Below, piece by piece: positions 54,624 through 64,000 of a DNA stretch of 64,000 nucleotides. Where the stretch lies: contig CP150546.1 in assembly GCA_049487715.1 (NCBI GenBank), positions 310,001 through 374,000 of the forward strand, written 5' to 3'. Position 1 is the first letter of the stretch. Every line of letters starts with the position of its first letter. A program made the translations under genes and the position numbers. This DNA is from Pycnococcus provasolii (Eukaryota; Chlorophyta; Pseudoscourfieldiophyceae; Pseudoscourfieldiales). Under the pieces are notes generated by a model. The model saw nothing but the letters and a program-made list of their open reading frames with translations. It had not been told where the DNA came from and made no database searches.

Positions 54624-56489
54624 ATGTCCGCCGGTGGTGGTGCAGGTGCAGGTAGTAGTAGTAGTGCAGGTTTGCTCTTCCACACGAAGCGTATCTCTTT
54701 TTTTCTTCGAGACTGCGTCATCATCCTCCAGAACGAAAACGGACCGTGCCCGCTCGTTGCTCTCGCCAACGCCCTGATTCTCAGAGGACGCATCGAAGTG
54801 CGAGCGCCATCTGGGGTCGTCGCGCTCGACGCACTGCAGGCGCTCCTCGCCAACAAACTCCTCGACGACAACGCGGGGGAAGCGGGAACCGAAATCGCCT
54901 CAGGAGCAAACTATGAACAGAACGTCGCGGATGCCGTCGCACAACTGCCAAAGCTTGCGACGGGGATGGACGTCAACGTGCGCTTCCGCTCGCCTACCGA
55001 CTTCGAATTCACCGACGAGGTGGCCATTTTCGACCTCTTCGACGTTCCCCTACTGCACGGATGGGTCGTCGACGCGGACGCCGACCCAGACGCCGCAACA
55101 GCCATCGGAGGATCATCTTACAACGAGTGCGTCGCGCTCGCCGTGTCGTGCGTCAGTCCCAAGTCGCCCTCCGTGCTCGACGACGCGAACATACAAAACA
55201 CGTTCCGTGCCAACCACGCGGCGTCGGCTTCACCTTCAACCAACACGCAACACGAAGAGAGCGAAGAAGTCGTGTCAGCACCTGCACCTGTACAGAACGA
55301 AGAAGGGGAAGACGACGAAGACGAGCTGCGACAGGCACTCGCGCTCTCGCTCTCGACGACACCGGCTGCGGCAGCAGGGGCTGGGGGCGAAAGTGCCACT
55401 GCACCACAGCCACCAGCACCACCAGAAGCACCACCACCGGAAAAGGAACAGCCTCGTGACCCGTTTGCAGAGCTTGCTGCCCTGTCGCTCGAAGAGAAGG
55501 TAGATGCTGCACCTGTCACCGAAACGGCGACGTTGCCGGTGCCACCATCACCACCACAACCATCACCACCACCAACCAATACCACCACGACAGCGACAGC
55601 CGCAGAGGCAGAGCCGGAGCCGGAAGAGATCGTAGGAGACGCGGCGGAAGCTGCAACGCCGACGATGCCGCGAGTACCAAGTGGTACGATGCCCATGCAG
55701 ATTGGCAGCGGCGAACCCATACAATCACGGCAAAATGTGCAGCACGAACCGTCGCCATCTCCCTTGTCCCCACCCATGTCCGACCTGCTTTCCGAGGAAG
55801 CGTCGCCAATGTCGCTGCCCACGCCAGCTCTTGACAGGGATGTGCATGCAATGCAGTCGGCTGATCCGATGGCAAGAGGCTTCGAGATTCGACGATTCTT
55901 GGACGAGACGGCCACGCAGCTCACACAAGCCGGCCTGCGCAAACTTCGCGACGCGGTGAAAGAAAGGGAGCTTGCTGTCTTCTTCAGGAACAATCACTTT
56001 AGCACCATCATCAAGCGCGACGGTGAGCTATACATCCTCGTGACCGACTTAGGATACGAAAAGGAGACACGTCTCGTGTGGGAGCGCCTCAACTCCGTGA
56101 GGGGCACGGGTGGGTACTACACATACGAGTTTACGGAATTTGGCATGGGGGACACCGCCGCGACAGCCGCGCAGGCGTCGACAGCAGCCACGCTGCTCTC
56201 ACAGGCGGCAGGTGCGAACACAGTGGCGCCAGGCAGCCCAGGCACAACGCAGCAGGAGGATGCTGACCTCGCGCTCGCGCTTCAGCTCGAGGAGGAGGAA
56301 AAGGAGGCTGAGCGCAAGCGTCGGGAGGGGGCGCAGCAGCAGCGCATCCGCCAGCAGCAAGCACAGGCGCTTGCACAGCAGCAACAGGCGCAGCAGCAGC
56401 AGCGCGCCCGCCAACAACAGGCGCAACAACGGCAGCAGGCAAGCGCCAGCAGCAGGCGCAGCAGCACTAGCAATTGCACGCTTATGTAA
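54624..56489 (+). CDS. MINDY-family deubiquitinase (FAM63-like)
   Basis: Predicted 621 aa from the ATG at 54624 (MSAGGGAG); an upstream in-frame ATG at 54519 is less likely. The catalytic domain is split around a long low-complexity region. The nucleophile lies in LQNENGPCPLVALANALIL (Cys42) and the His in FFRNNHFSTIIKRDGELYILVTDLGY (about 485-510), both MINDY-1/2 signatures. A UIM-like helix (DEDELRQALALSLS) sits in the insert and another (EDADLALALQLEEEEKEAE) near the C-terminus, followed by a Gln/Arg-rich tract. MINDY enzymes cleave long Lys48-linked ubiquitin chains. The chain ends SNCTLM, a possible CaaX prenylation box. Convergent with the ATPase. Confidence 0.88.
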   Translation: MSAGGGAGAGSSSSAGLLFHTKRISFFLRDCVIILQNENGPCPLVALANALILRGRIEVRAPSGVVALDALQALLANKLLDDNAGEAGTEIASGANYEQNVADAVAQLPKLATGMDVNVRFRSPTDFEFTDEVAIFDLFDVPLLHGWVVDADADPDAATAIGGSSYNECVALAVSCVSPKSPSVLDDANIQNTFRANHAASASPSTNTQHEESEEVVSAPAPVQNEEGEDDEDELRQALALSLSTTPAAAAGAGGESATAPQPPAPPEAPPPEKEQPRDPFAELAALSLEEKVDAAPVTETATLPVPPSPPQPSPPPTNTTTTATAAEAEPEPEEIVGDAAEAATPTMPRVPSGTMPMQIGSGEPIQSRQNVQHEPSPSPLSPPMSDLLSEEASPMSLPTPALDRDVHAMQSADPMARGFEIRRFLDETATQLTQAGLRKLRDAVKERELAVFFRNNHFSTIIKRDGELYILVTDLGYEKETRLVWERLNSVRGTGGYYTYEFTEFGMGDTAATAAQASTAATLLSQAAGANTVAPGSPGTTQQEDADLALALQLEEEEKEAERKRREGAQQQRIRQQQAQALAQQQQAQQQQRARQQQAQQRQQASASSRRSSTSNCTLM

Positions 56490-56843
56490 AAGTCTTCTTG
56501 ACTTCTCTTCTAATATAATAATGGAATGAGTTTTTTTCTTCGTCCATCCAGGTACATATTGTTGTGCGTTCCCCTCGGGATCCCGCTCGGGTCACTCCGA
56601 TTATTAATGGCAGTAATGGAGGTGTGCGACTACGTGCGGAGACTAGTACTACTGTGGCGGCACGACGAGCAAGTTTGATATAATTTATCCCGTAACTCCG
56701 TTACATTCCATAATGTAACAACCATAATGTAATTCCCTCAATATCGCCTTCACAAATGATTCTCATTCACTCCGCTTACTCACATATAATACCAAATAGA
56801 TTTGATAGACACGTCGTGTACCATCACTATCCCTTTTTCCCTA
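56490..56843. other. Intergenic 354 bp between convergent genes
   Basis: No gene seen; A/T-rich with 'CATAATGTAA' repeated at 56708-56733, which includes TGTAA poly(A)-type signals for the MINDY gene. Confidence 0.5.
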
Positions 56844-59800
56844 TTATTGCATAGACACGGATCCGTCGCGGAACGACTTCGCCGTGAGGTCTGTCGACCT
56901 GCGCACCTGCATCGATGCGTCGATCGACTTCCTGCTACTAACCGAGAAGGACTTGGGAGATGAGAAGGACATCGCTTGGAGTTCGCTATCCTTATCTCCC
57001 TTGGGGGCTTCTGGAGCAGGCTCTCCGATGACATTGATGGAGATATCATCCGGGCTCGTGCTTTCGTCCGCGAGGCCCTCCTTACCAATGAAGTTTTTGG
57101 AGACCATCTTGTAAATCTCGCAGAAGATCATGCACATGATTGCACCCATCGCGGCCAGAATCCAACCCCACCAGTGAATCTCGTACACGTAAAGGCCGAG
57201 CACGGTATTCAGGCCGGGCAGGAACAGCGCCGTGTACAGTGCAGCCTGCGCCATTAGGATCGCCTTGTTCATCGACGGGTTGGCAAACGTCTTCACCCAC
57301 ACACCCTCCTCGAACGAGCGGCTGGTGTAGGCACGAAGGTTCTCCGCCCACACAAGAGAGATGAAGGCAGCCGTGCGCGCTCGGCGGATGGACGTTTCAA
57401 TGCAAAGATCGCAAGCCTTGTCACCGTGAGGTGTCCAGATAGCGCCCGTGATGTCAGAGTCGTCCTTCACCGTGTTGGTCACGAGATCCTTCCAGGTCTT
57501 GCCGTTAACATACTGGGCCTGGGACATCCACGTGGCGCATTTCTCGTGGAACATCGTGGAGTTGCTGTTCGTAGAGCATGGGTTCCACGTCGCGCAGTCA
57601 ATCTTGAGTGTCGGCTTCATGGCATGGTTTTCCCAGATGGCGCACTGCGTGCGCTTTTCGTCCGTGATGTCATCTGAAAGGAACGCTCCGGCGTACGCCC
57701 ACAGGCAGACGATATACGTACAGAAGATGCAGACGGTGAGGATCATTCCGTTGGCGACAATACCGCGCCACATCCAGGGCATAACCACCGGCTGCGTCTT
57801 CGGGCGCGGCTTGCGCTTCATCGTCATCGGCTCACCGGGTTCGAAGCCAAGCGCGATGGACGGCGGCAGGTCAGTGACAAGGATCAGGAAGAGAATCTGA
57901 AGCGGCTGGCGCATCACAGGAACAGACGAGACGATGCAGAGGAAGATCTGCATCACCTCCGCGAAGTGAACGGACATGATGAACGACACGAACTTCTGGA
58001 TGCCAGCGTAGATGACGCGTCCCTTCTCGATCGCCTTGACGATCGAGCAAAAGTTGTCATCCGTGAGAATCATGTCGGACGCACCCTTCGCCACCTCCGT
58101 GCCCTCGAGGCCCATGGCGACGCCGATTTCAGCCCTCTGGAGCGCAGGCGCGTCGTTGACGCCGTCGCCCGTCATGGCGCTCACCCAGCCTTGGCGCTGC
58201 AGCGACTTTACAATCTCGAGCTTGTCCTCGGGCTTGGCACGAGCAAACACGGAAGTGTGCGCCGTCATCTTATCAATTTCTTCGTTGGCAATGTACTTGC
58301 CGCCCTTGCCAGGGCGAAGCGCGCCGCAATCCGTGGCAGTTTCTTCCGGCGACTCATTTTCGCGGATAATGTTAATGTTCTTCGCAATAGCGATGGCCGT
58401 GCCAAGGTAGTCGCCTGTGATCATGACCACGCGAACACCCGCCTCACGCGACTCACGGACAGCATCCTTGACGCCGTCGCGCTCGGGGTCGATGCTCGCG
58501 CACAGGCCGCACAACGTCAGGCCGTGGACCATGGACGAAAACTTGTCATCCGTCTCGGCATCCTCGTTGAACGGCAGCTTCGTTCCAATAGACTTGGTGG
58601 CGATGGCAAGAACGCGAAGCGCCTGCGAGGACAGGTTGTCCACCGTCTTGAGAACCTCGTCCTTTCCAGCTTGCGAAAGCGGCTGCGGCTTACCGTCCGC
58701 GTCGAGCATGTGTGAGCACTTCTCCAGGATGTAGTTCGGCGCTCCCTTGACGTGCACGGTGTGCGAGTCAGGCTCCTGCGACACATGTGCCAGCGGCGGA
58801 GGCGTGTTGGACGCAATACCGGCAGGCGTCTTGGTGACCGTCACCATCATCTTACGTGACGAGGAGAACGGAATCTCCACGACTCGGGGCAGGGCGCCGT
58901 CAAGCTCCTCGAATGTGAGTCCAACCTTCTGCGCTCCCACGACGAGAGGCGCCTCGGACGAGTTTCCGCGAGGAACCCACGTTTTCACGTCGGGATTTTC
59001 TGGATCCTGCTCCTGCTGGAGGGTTGTATTCGAGCAGAGAAGCGCCGAAGCGAGCGTCGCACGGACGGCGGGCTTGCTGTTCGCCGGCGACCCGCTGATG
59101 TCATTCACGGCGCCAACCGTCGGGTCGAATCCCTTGCCAGTCACGTTGAAGTCCTCGCTTCCCGCGTGCATCTTCACGAGCGTCATCTTGCCCTCGGTGA
59201 GCGTTCCAGTTTTGTCCGTGCAAATGATGGATGCCGAGCCGAGCGTCTCCACCGCGGCAATCTTGCGCATGAGAACCTTCTCGTCCAACATGCTCTTGCA
59301 TCCTGAGGAGAGCGCGATGGTGACGCAAAGCGGCAGTCCCTCCGGAATGGCGGCCACCGTCAGCGTCACAGCCACGAGCACCATGAACAGCCACGACGGG
59401 GTGTCCGGCTGCTCAGGATCCTTAGTTCCAATAGCAACGCCGACGATGAACACGGCAATGCAGACGGCAATTGCCATATAGCCGAGCTGCACGGCAAGCT
59501 TCTCGAGGTTCTCCTGGAGCGGCGACTGTCCAGCCTTGGTGTCTGGCAGTCCGCAGCATCCTGTCTTCTTCTGCTTCGTCGACGCCACGGCCGGAGCCTC
59601 GACGTCGCCTCCCGCAGCGGGCGCGGGCGTGCCAGCATCGTCGCTCGAGTCGCCGTTGAGCAGGGCAGCGATGCTTCCGACGCGCGTCTTCATGCCAGTA
59701 GCCACAACAATGCCAACGCCGGCACCGGCCTTGACGTTGCACGAGGAAAACGCCATGTTGTCAGCAGTAAGCTTTTCCGGCGAACCGGGGGTTGCAATTT

Positions 59801-60461
59801 TCACCTTGTTGTTCTTCGCCACGTCCTCCGGCTCTCCCGTGAGGAGCATCTCGTTCACGCGCAGGTCGTTCGCGGTGATGAGGCGCAAGTCCGCCGGCAC
59901 GACGTTGCCAGTTCCAAGCTTGACAATGTCACCCACGACGAGCGTCGCGGACTCGACAGAGATTTCCTCTCCATCGCGCAAGACGGTGGTCACAGGGCTC
60001 TGCAGCGAGCTCAGCGCCTCAAGCGCGTCGTTGGAGTTCTTCTCCGTCACGGCGGCGATGGTTGCGTTGATGAGCACGATGATGGAGATCGCGATGGAGT
60101 CGATGTAGCTGATGAACGAGGAGGCATCCGGTCCGGTCGCCTTGATGGCGGCCGATGCGACGACCGCGGCCATGAGCAAGTACATGATCACGGAGTTGAG
60201 CTGGATGAGGAAGAGCGTGAGCAGCGACACGCTCGGTGGCTTGTCGAGCTCGTTGCGCCCATTCTCCTCAAGCCTCTTCGCCGCCTCGGCCGCCGAGAGG
60301 CCGTTATCGACATCGCTCTGGAACTCTCCGACGACCGTCTGGATAGACTTTTCGTGAATGCGCAGGCCGCCGTGCACGGATCCCTCCTCGGGCTCGGTAA
60401 TCACGGCGGACGAGCCCGCCTTACGGCCCATTCCGCTACCTTCGGTAACAAGCGGAAACAT
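56844..60461 (-). CDS. Type II P-type cation ATPase
   Basis: Predicted 1205 aa from the ATG at 60461. All P-type motifs are present: TGEP in the A domain, IPEGLP in M4, the phosphorylation motif CTDKTGTLTEGKM, KGAPNYILEKC in the N domain, MITGDYLGTA and the hinge TGDGVNDAPAL. An N-terminal cation-ATPase domain (HEKSIQTVVGEFQSD...AKRLEENGRNEL) precedes M1. Compared with SERCA, M5 reads SVHFAEVM (His where SERCA has N768; E771 kept), M6 reads LILVTDLPPS (Ile for N796; T799 and D800 kept), and the E908 position in M8 is Arg or Ser. A Cys-rich extracytosolic loop of about 110 residues lies between M7 and M8. Ca2+ is therefore uncertain; Na+, H+ or K+ transport is possible. Convergent with MINDY. 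Confidence 0.9.
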   Translation of the reverse strand: MFPLVTEGSGMGRKAGSSAVITEPEEGSVHGGLRIHEKSIQTVVGEFQSDVDNGLSAAEAAKRLEENGRNELDKPPSVSLLTLFLIQLNSVIMYLLMAAVVASAAIKATGPDASSFISYIDSIAISIIVLINATIAAVTEKNSNDALEALSSLQSPVTTVLRDGEEISVESATLVVGDIVKLGTGNVVPADLRLITANDLRVNEMLLTGEPEDVAKNNKVKIATPGSPEKLTADNMAFSSCNVKAGAGVGIVVATGMKTRVGSIAALLNGDSSDDAGTPAPAAGGDVEAPAVASTKQKKTGCCGLPDTKAGQSPLQENLEKLAVQLGYMAIAVCIAVFIVGVAIGTKDPEQPDTPSWLFMVLVAVTLTVAAIPEGLPLCVTIALSSGCKSMLDEKVLMRKIAAVETLGSASIICTDKTGTLTEGKMTLVKMHAGSEDFNVTGKGFDPTVGAVNDISGSPANSKPAVRATLASALLCSNTTLQQEQDPENPDVKTWVPRGNSSEAPLVVGAQKVGLTFEELDGALPRVVEIPFSSSRKMMVTVTKTPAGIASNTPPPLAHVSQEPDSHTVHVKGAPNYILEKCSHMLDADGKPQPLSQAGKDEVLKTVDNLSSQALRVLAIATKSIGTKLPFNEDAETDDKFSSMVHGLTLCGLCASIDPERDGVKDAVRESREAGVRVVMITGDYLGTAIAIAKNINIIRENESPEETATDCGALRPGKGGKYIANEEIDKMTAHTSVFARAKPEDKLEIVKSLQRQGWVSAMTGDGVNDAPALQRAEIGVAMGLEGTEVAKGASDMILTDDNFCSIVKAIEKGRVIYAGIQKFVSFIMSVHFAEVMQIFLCIVSSVPVMRQPLQILFLILVTDLPPSIALGFEPGEPMTMKRKPRPKTQPVVMPWMWRGIVANGMILTVCIFCTYIVCLWAYAGAFLSDDITDEKRTQCAIWENHAMKPTLKIDCATWNPCSTNSNSTMFHEKCATWMSQAQYVNGKTWKDLVTNTVKDDSDITGAIWTPHGDKACDLCIETSIRRARTAAFISLVWAENLRAYTSRSFEEGVWVKTFANPSMNKAILMAQAALYTALFLPGLNTVLGLYVYEIHWWGWILAAMGAIMCMIFCEIYKMVSKNFIGKEGLADESTSPDDISINVIGEPAPEAPKGDKDSELQAMSFSSPKSFSVSSRKSIDASMQVRRSTDLTAKSFRDGSVSMQ

Positions 60462-61767
60462 GGTGCTATTTCCAGTCGTACGAATGCGAGCACTGCTAAG
60501 GAAGAAGGCACCGGCCGATGGATGCGGATGCGAGTCGATGGCCCACCTAGCTACGGGAGGAGGAGGGGGCGGTGCCGGTTGCGATGGGGCGGATGTTTCC
60601 CGATTCCTTCCCGACCGGTGTTCTCACTCTGGCGGCTCGCTCACACGGCTAAATGACGTGGAGCGAGCGGCCAGTCTTGTCCTGTGAGGGGAACGTAGAC
60701 CTTTCGACGATAAAAAGCGATGCCCACCTGCGGTAAGAATAATAAGAAAAGCTCTCTTTGCTCCCACGTCTGGAGACGGCTGGGATGAAGATGGACAATG
60801 GTTCTCGTCCTCACTCACCCATCAAAAAGGGTGCGTAGAAAGCTTCCGAAAAAAAGAATGGGCATTCTGTGAGCCGCAGAAACGGCATCTTGTTCGGATG
60901 CGGACGCGCTAAAAGGTAAAACGTACATCTCGCATCGCGCCATCCCAAAAAGTGCTCTTTTCACGCGGTATCCTCATGATGGCCGCCCGCCCGCCCGCCC
61001 GCCGATAAGGTGTCTTTCCAGGCACCTCGAGGGACCAGGCCTAGTTTAGGAACGCCTAACCTTAGGGTGGTATTTACTAGGGCAAACACCAGGCAGCGAA
61101 GGAGCGAGGCGACGAACGGAACCCAAGCTCCTGTGCAAGGCGAATTTTAACAGGGGGAGGGGGGCACACGAATCGGCGCCGTTGACTTTACTGTACGTTT
61201 CCTTTTCAAACTGCATACCAACAGATACAACCGTGTATGTACAGCTCACTCACTCACGTTCTTACGTTCTTCTCTTCGTCTTCGTCTTCGGTTGTTAAGG
61301 TGTGTTAAGGTGTGTTAAGGTGTGTTAAGATGTCTTCTTAGTTCTTACATATCTTATACTGGATATGTTTTTTATGTTTGTTTTTTTCAAAAAAAAGGAG
61401 AGGCCTTGCAGTTTCAGCGAATATTCTGGCCTTGCACGTCGTTATAGAAGTGCCCATGGGTCGCCGGTTCGCCTGCCCCTGTCATTTTAAGGCTCGCATT
61501 TCTGGCTCTTTGTGATGAGCTCAGCACGGTGGTGCTGCATCCCCCAGGACCACTGCACTGGAGTAGCACCATGTAAGGCGCGACTAGGCGGTGGCACTAT
61601 GCGTGCTCCACCTCCTCCACCACAACAGGCCACGCCACGAGTTCTGCCACGGGTGCTTCCACGAAAGCAGCCACCACAGCGGGGCACGTTGGGCAGGGTG
61701 CTCGCAGGATTCGTGCACCCTCCACCTCTCGCGATAACGCTCGCGTGTCATTCCACACATTCACAAC
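60462..61767. other. Divergent 5' region, 1.3 kb, with simple repeats
   Basis: No convincing gene. It includes (CCCG)n at about 60985-61006 and (GTTAAGGTGT)n at 61291-61328. Short frames at 61046-61249 and 61487-61838 show no recognisable protein. Confidence 0.5.
61291..61328 (+). repeat. (GTTAAGGTGT)n tandem repeat
   Basis: About four units of GTTAAGGTGT (last unit GTTAAGATGT), in the 5' region of the homeobox gene. It shares the TTAAGG core with the ATTAAGGTT repeat at 30149. Confidence 0.8.
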
Positions 61768-63259
61768 ATGAGCAAAGAAGATGTCGACAAACAGCGACGC
61801 ATGATGTACCCAGCCTCACCGGACGAGCAGGAGGATGACGTGGTGGCGATGTCGCCACGGCCGATCGATGCGCCGGACTTTGGCGTACGTTTTCTTTTCT
61901 TGTTCTTGAAACTTTTTCTGAACAAATTCGCGGAATCGCCGACACCAACTGACTCACACGTGTCTCACACACACACGCACACGAACAACACAAACTTACA
62001 CACAAAAAAAACAAAACATATGGTAGCGGCTGTCTTTTACCACTGACGACTTCGATCCCGCAGTCTTGAACGAGCTGCTGCGCGACGTTCTGAACGTCGA
62101 ATCGAGCGACGTAGCGAAGAGTTTGCCAAGCGAGAATGTGCCGATGGAGGAAATTCCGCCAGGTGAGACACCACTTGCACCCTTGCACGTCAATACAAAC
62201 GCGCAAACACTTCCTCACTAACACACGCAAACACACGCAGGAACGCTTCTGTGGCACAACAGTGCGCCCGACACCGCTCCTCCATACGAACAGCGTACTG
62301 GCGCGCAGCTGATGCACACTGGACCGACGCGTTCACTGGACACCGTGACGAACGCGTCGATGCTAGTCCCGCAGCTTCCCGGATCCTCCAAGGCTGGTGA
62401 CGCGGAGGCAGCTGCGACGAGAAAGGCGCGCGAATCTGCGTACCGCGGTGCAGTGCATAAGCTCATGGCAAGCAGCGGCAGCGGCAAGGTAGCCAAGGCG
62501 AGCAGCAGTGGAAAGGCTCGCGGCAAAGGGCGTCCGGCACAGCAAAAGACGTCGCTGTTTAACGCGCTGGGCAGGTTCATGCAGCAGAAGATGCAAGAAA
62601 ATCCAAACTTGTCCGCCGCTGTTTCGACGACGCCTGCATTGCGACCTCTCGATGCAACGCTGCGTGACATCGAGAAGGAGGTGCCAGGGCTGGGCGTTGC
62701 CAAGGCGCGGAATCTCCTCGACAAGTACTCCGTCGATTACACCATCGATGCAGCCAGCGAAGGCACGGAGGCGGAGCGTCAAATGCACGTGATGCAGGTG
62801 GACGACATCCCCTTTGCCTTGCCACCTCCGCCACCCCCGCCACCTCAGGCAGCTGCGGCGCTGGCAAAGGAAGAGCCTGGAGCAGGAGGAGGCGGCGATG
62901 CGAGCGCCAGCAATCTACGCGTGGCGCCGGCGTATAAGCGCAAGCTCATGGCCAAGGAAGCGAAATTTCGAGGTGCGTCTGAGTCCCCGGAAGCGATTAA
63001 TGTGCTCAGAGCGTGGCTGTTAGAGCACTGGGATAATCCGTTTCCGAGTCCGAAAGATAAGGAGATGCTCGCCCGCAAAACGGGGCTCCAGGTGCAGCAG
63101 GTTGCAAACTGGTACATCAACGAGCGCACGCGCACGTGGAAGCCCCTGAACTTGAAGCTTGCTGATAAGTTGGACGCGGAGGAGGCTGCTGAAGCCGGAC
63201 GCGCCGCCGCCTTAGCCGCAGCGGCTAAGGCGGCGGCAGCGTCCGAATCCCCCCTGTAG
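61768..63259 (+). CDS. TALE-class homeodomain protein (three exons)
   Basis: Exons 61768-61884, 62027-62162 and 62241-63259; introns of 142 bp (GTACGT...GGTAG) and 78 bp (GTGAGA...CGCAG). Joined product 423 aa, frame-consistent across all junctions. The homeodomain near the C-terminus contains the three-residue loop extension of the TALE class (LRAWLLEHWDNPFPSPKDKEML) and the recognition helix QVQQVANWYINERTRTW with Trp48, Asn51 and Arg53 in place. Upstream are a Pro-rich run and a conserved-looking helix SLFNALGRFMQQKMQENP. In green algae TALE proteins (KNOX/BELL, GSM1/GSP1) control the haploid-diploid transition; this protein may belong there, but I see no clear KNOX or BELL domain. The Ala-rich C-terminus is repeat-encoded. 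Confidence 0.88.
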
Positions 63260-63751
63260 CACAACCGGAGAGAAGGTGGAGTGTAACTAACTTAGCTATA
63301 TATATGTGTGTATATTTTTTGGTGATGTGTACCGCCGGTACCGCACCGGTCCGTTGAATCGTTCGTTCAAACAGCCTATCCGCCCCTAAGGTATAGCTCT
63401 TAAGTCTGATTTCTTAAGTCTGATTTAAAAGCCTTAGGTTGGTGCATAGACTATGATAGTTAAAGAAGTTCAGGCAGTCACAAGAAGTCTCCCTTTGTGA
63501 CAGAATACCACGACTGTACCAGGCTGCCAAGCCACCTGTCTTTGCTTGTAGTTGATAGACTAAGTACTATCATAGTTGGTAGCTTGTTGAACGGAGCCTC
63601 CGGAAAGCCGGACTTGATTGATTTTCCGAGGAGTTTTCGCCTGAAGTGGACCGTTCTTAAAACCCTAACGCTCCCTCAGTCTAAGTAACGGGCTCGCGCC
63701 TGCGCGGTGCACTCCCTCTCCCTCTCGCCTCAACGCTAAGGCCATAGCTTA
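63260..63751. other. Intergenic 492 bp
   Basis: No gene seen. Two tandem TTAAGTCTGATTT units lie at 63398-63426, and the inverted pair ACTATGATAGT (63450-63460) / ACTATCATAGT (63566-63576) encloses 105 bp. (TA)n sequence at 63294-63318 follows the homeobox stop. Confidence 0.5.
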
Positions 63752-64000
63752 ATGTCCTCCGAACAACTGCGCCGCTTCCCCGCCTCCGCGCGTGCCTCTG
63801 CAGGAAAGAAGGCCGGTATGGCCTCCTCTCTGAGCGTGCTGGCCCTAACCTTAGCCGCACTTAACTCGGCCTCAGCGGCACGCGCGCCGCTAGCCGGTGA
63901 AGGACAGCTTAAGGCGGTCGGTGACTGCAAGTACGAGACGACGGTGGATGGCGCGACGTACTCTTGGGACCTGAACCCGCTCAAGAACCCAGACGGGTAC
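63752..64000 (+). CDS. Start of a secreted protein with an MRH/Atg27-like opening (runs off the right edge)
   Basis: Partial, 83 residues visible from the ATG at 63752. A basic N-terminus (LRRFPASARASAGKKAG) leads into a signal-peptide core SSLSVLALTLAALNSASAARA. The mature part begins LKAVGDCKYETTVDGATYSW, then DLNPLKNPDGY. A Cys followed by an aromatic-rich strand and 'Y.WDL.PL' resembles the opening of mannose-6-phosphate-receptor homology or Atg27-type lumenal domains (C...Y.YDL.PL). Too little is present to be sure. The TTAAGC/GCTTAA codon use is ordinary for the window. Confidence 0.5.
   Translation, partial: MSSEQLRRFPASARASAGKKAGMASSLSVLALTLAALNSASAARAPLAGEGQLKAVGDCKYETTVDGATYSWDLNPLKNPDGY

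Overview
This is nuclear DNA of a photosynthetic eukaryote, most likely a unicellular green alga (chlorophyte, 'prasinophyte' grade). It carries four nuclear genes for the green-type RuBisCO small subunit, each with a short transit peptide and one intron. It also has genes for mitochondrial proteins (TIM23, COQ9, branched-chain keto-acid dehydrogenase E2), a plant-type R2R3 MYB, a TALE homeodomain protein and the flagellar protein CFAP57. The genome is compact. Most genes are single-exon, and intron boundaries are clear only in the rbcS and homeobox genes. I cannot name the species from sequence alone. Many long open frames begin at TTG/GTG/CTG, so I moved starts to the first plausible ATG.

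Layout. 1-11 kb: the start of a lysine-rich protein running off the left edge, a remarkable HsdR-type helicase fused to TFIIS-like domains, an F-box protein, a methyltransferase, an EF-hand protein, a small membrane protein broken by two in-frame UGA codons, and a kelch protein. 10.7-15.8 kb: an rbcS cluster, three genes on minus and one on plus. Two encode a standard-length subunit and two carry a proline-rich C-terminal tail. 16-30 kb: an orphan membrane protein, CFAP57, an ERMARD-like protein, an F-box/beta-helix protein and a MutS2 homologue. 30-41 kb: an orphan Cys-rich secretory protein, an ankyrin protein, COQ9, R2R3-MYB, TIM23 and a secreted DUF1028 protein. 40.7-54 kb: a large E2-like/ILEI protein, prefoldin 3, a GNAT acetyltransferase, a RING-LON protein ending in a CaaX box, a small Cys-rich protein, BCKDH E2, an atypical SDR, a mitochondrial-type carrier and an LRR protein. 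54.5-64 kb: a MINDY deubiquitinase, a type II P-type ATPase, a TALE homeobox gene with three exons and the start of a secreted protein.

Gene order alternates between divergent and convergent pairs with short 3' gaps (57-150 bp) and longer 5' gaps. Those 5' gaps hold recurrent DNA signals: nine short telomere-like tracts (TTAGGG, TTTAGGG or TTAGGGG) between 30 and 54.4 kb, seven copies of AACCCCGAA/TTCGGGGTT just upstream of genes, and three exact copies of the palindrome GTACAGTACTGTA. The genes do not form one pathway; this is ordinary euchromatin with mixed functions. The strongest candidates for something undescribed are the HsdR-TFIIS fusion, the tailed RuBisCO small subunits and the recurrent promoter signals.
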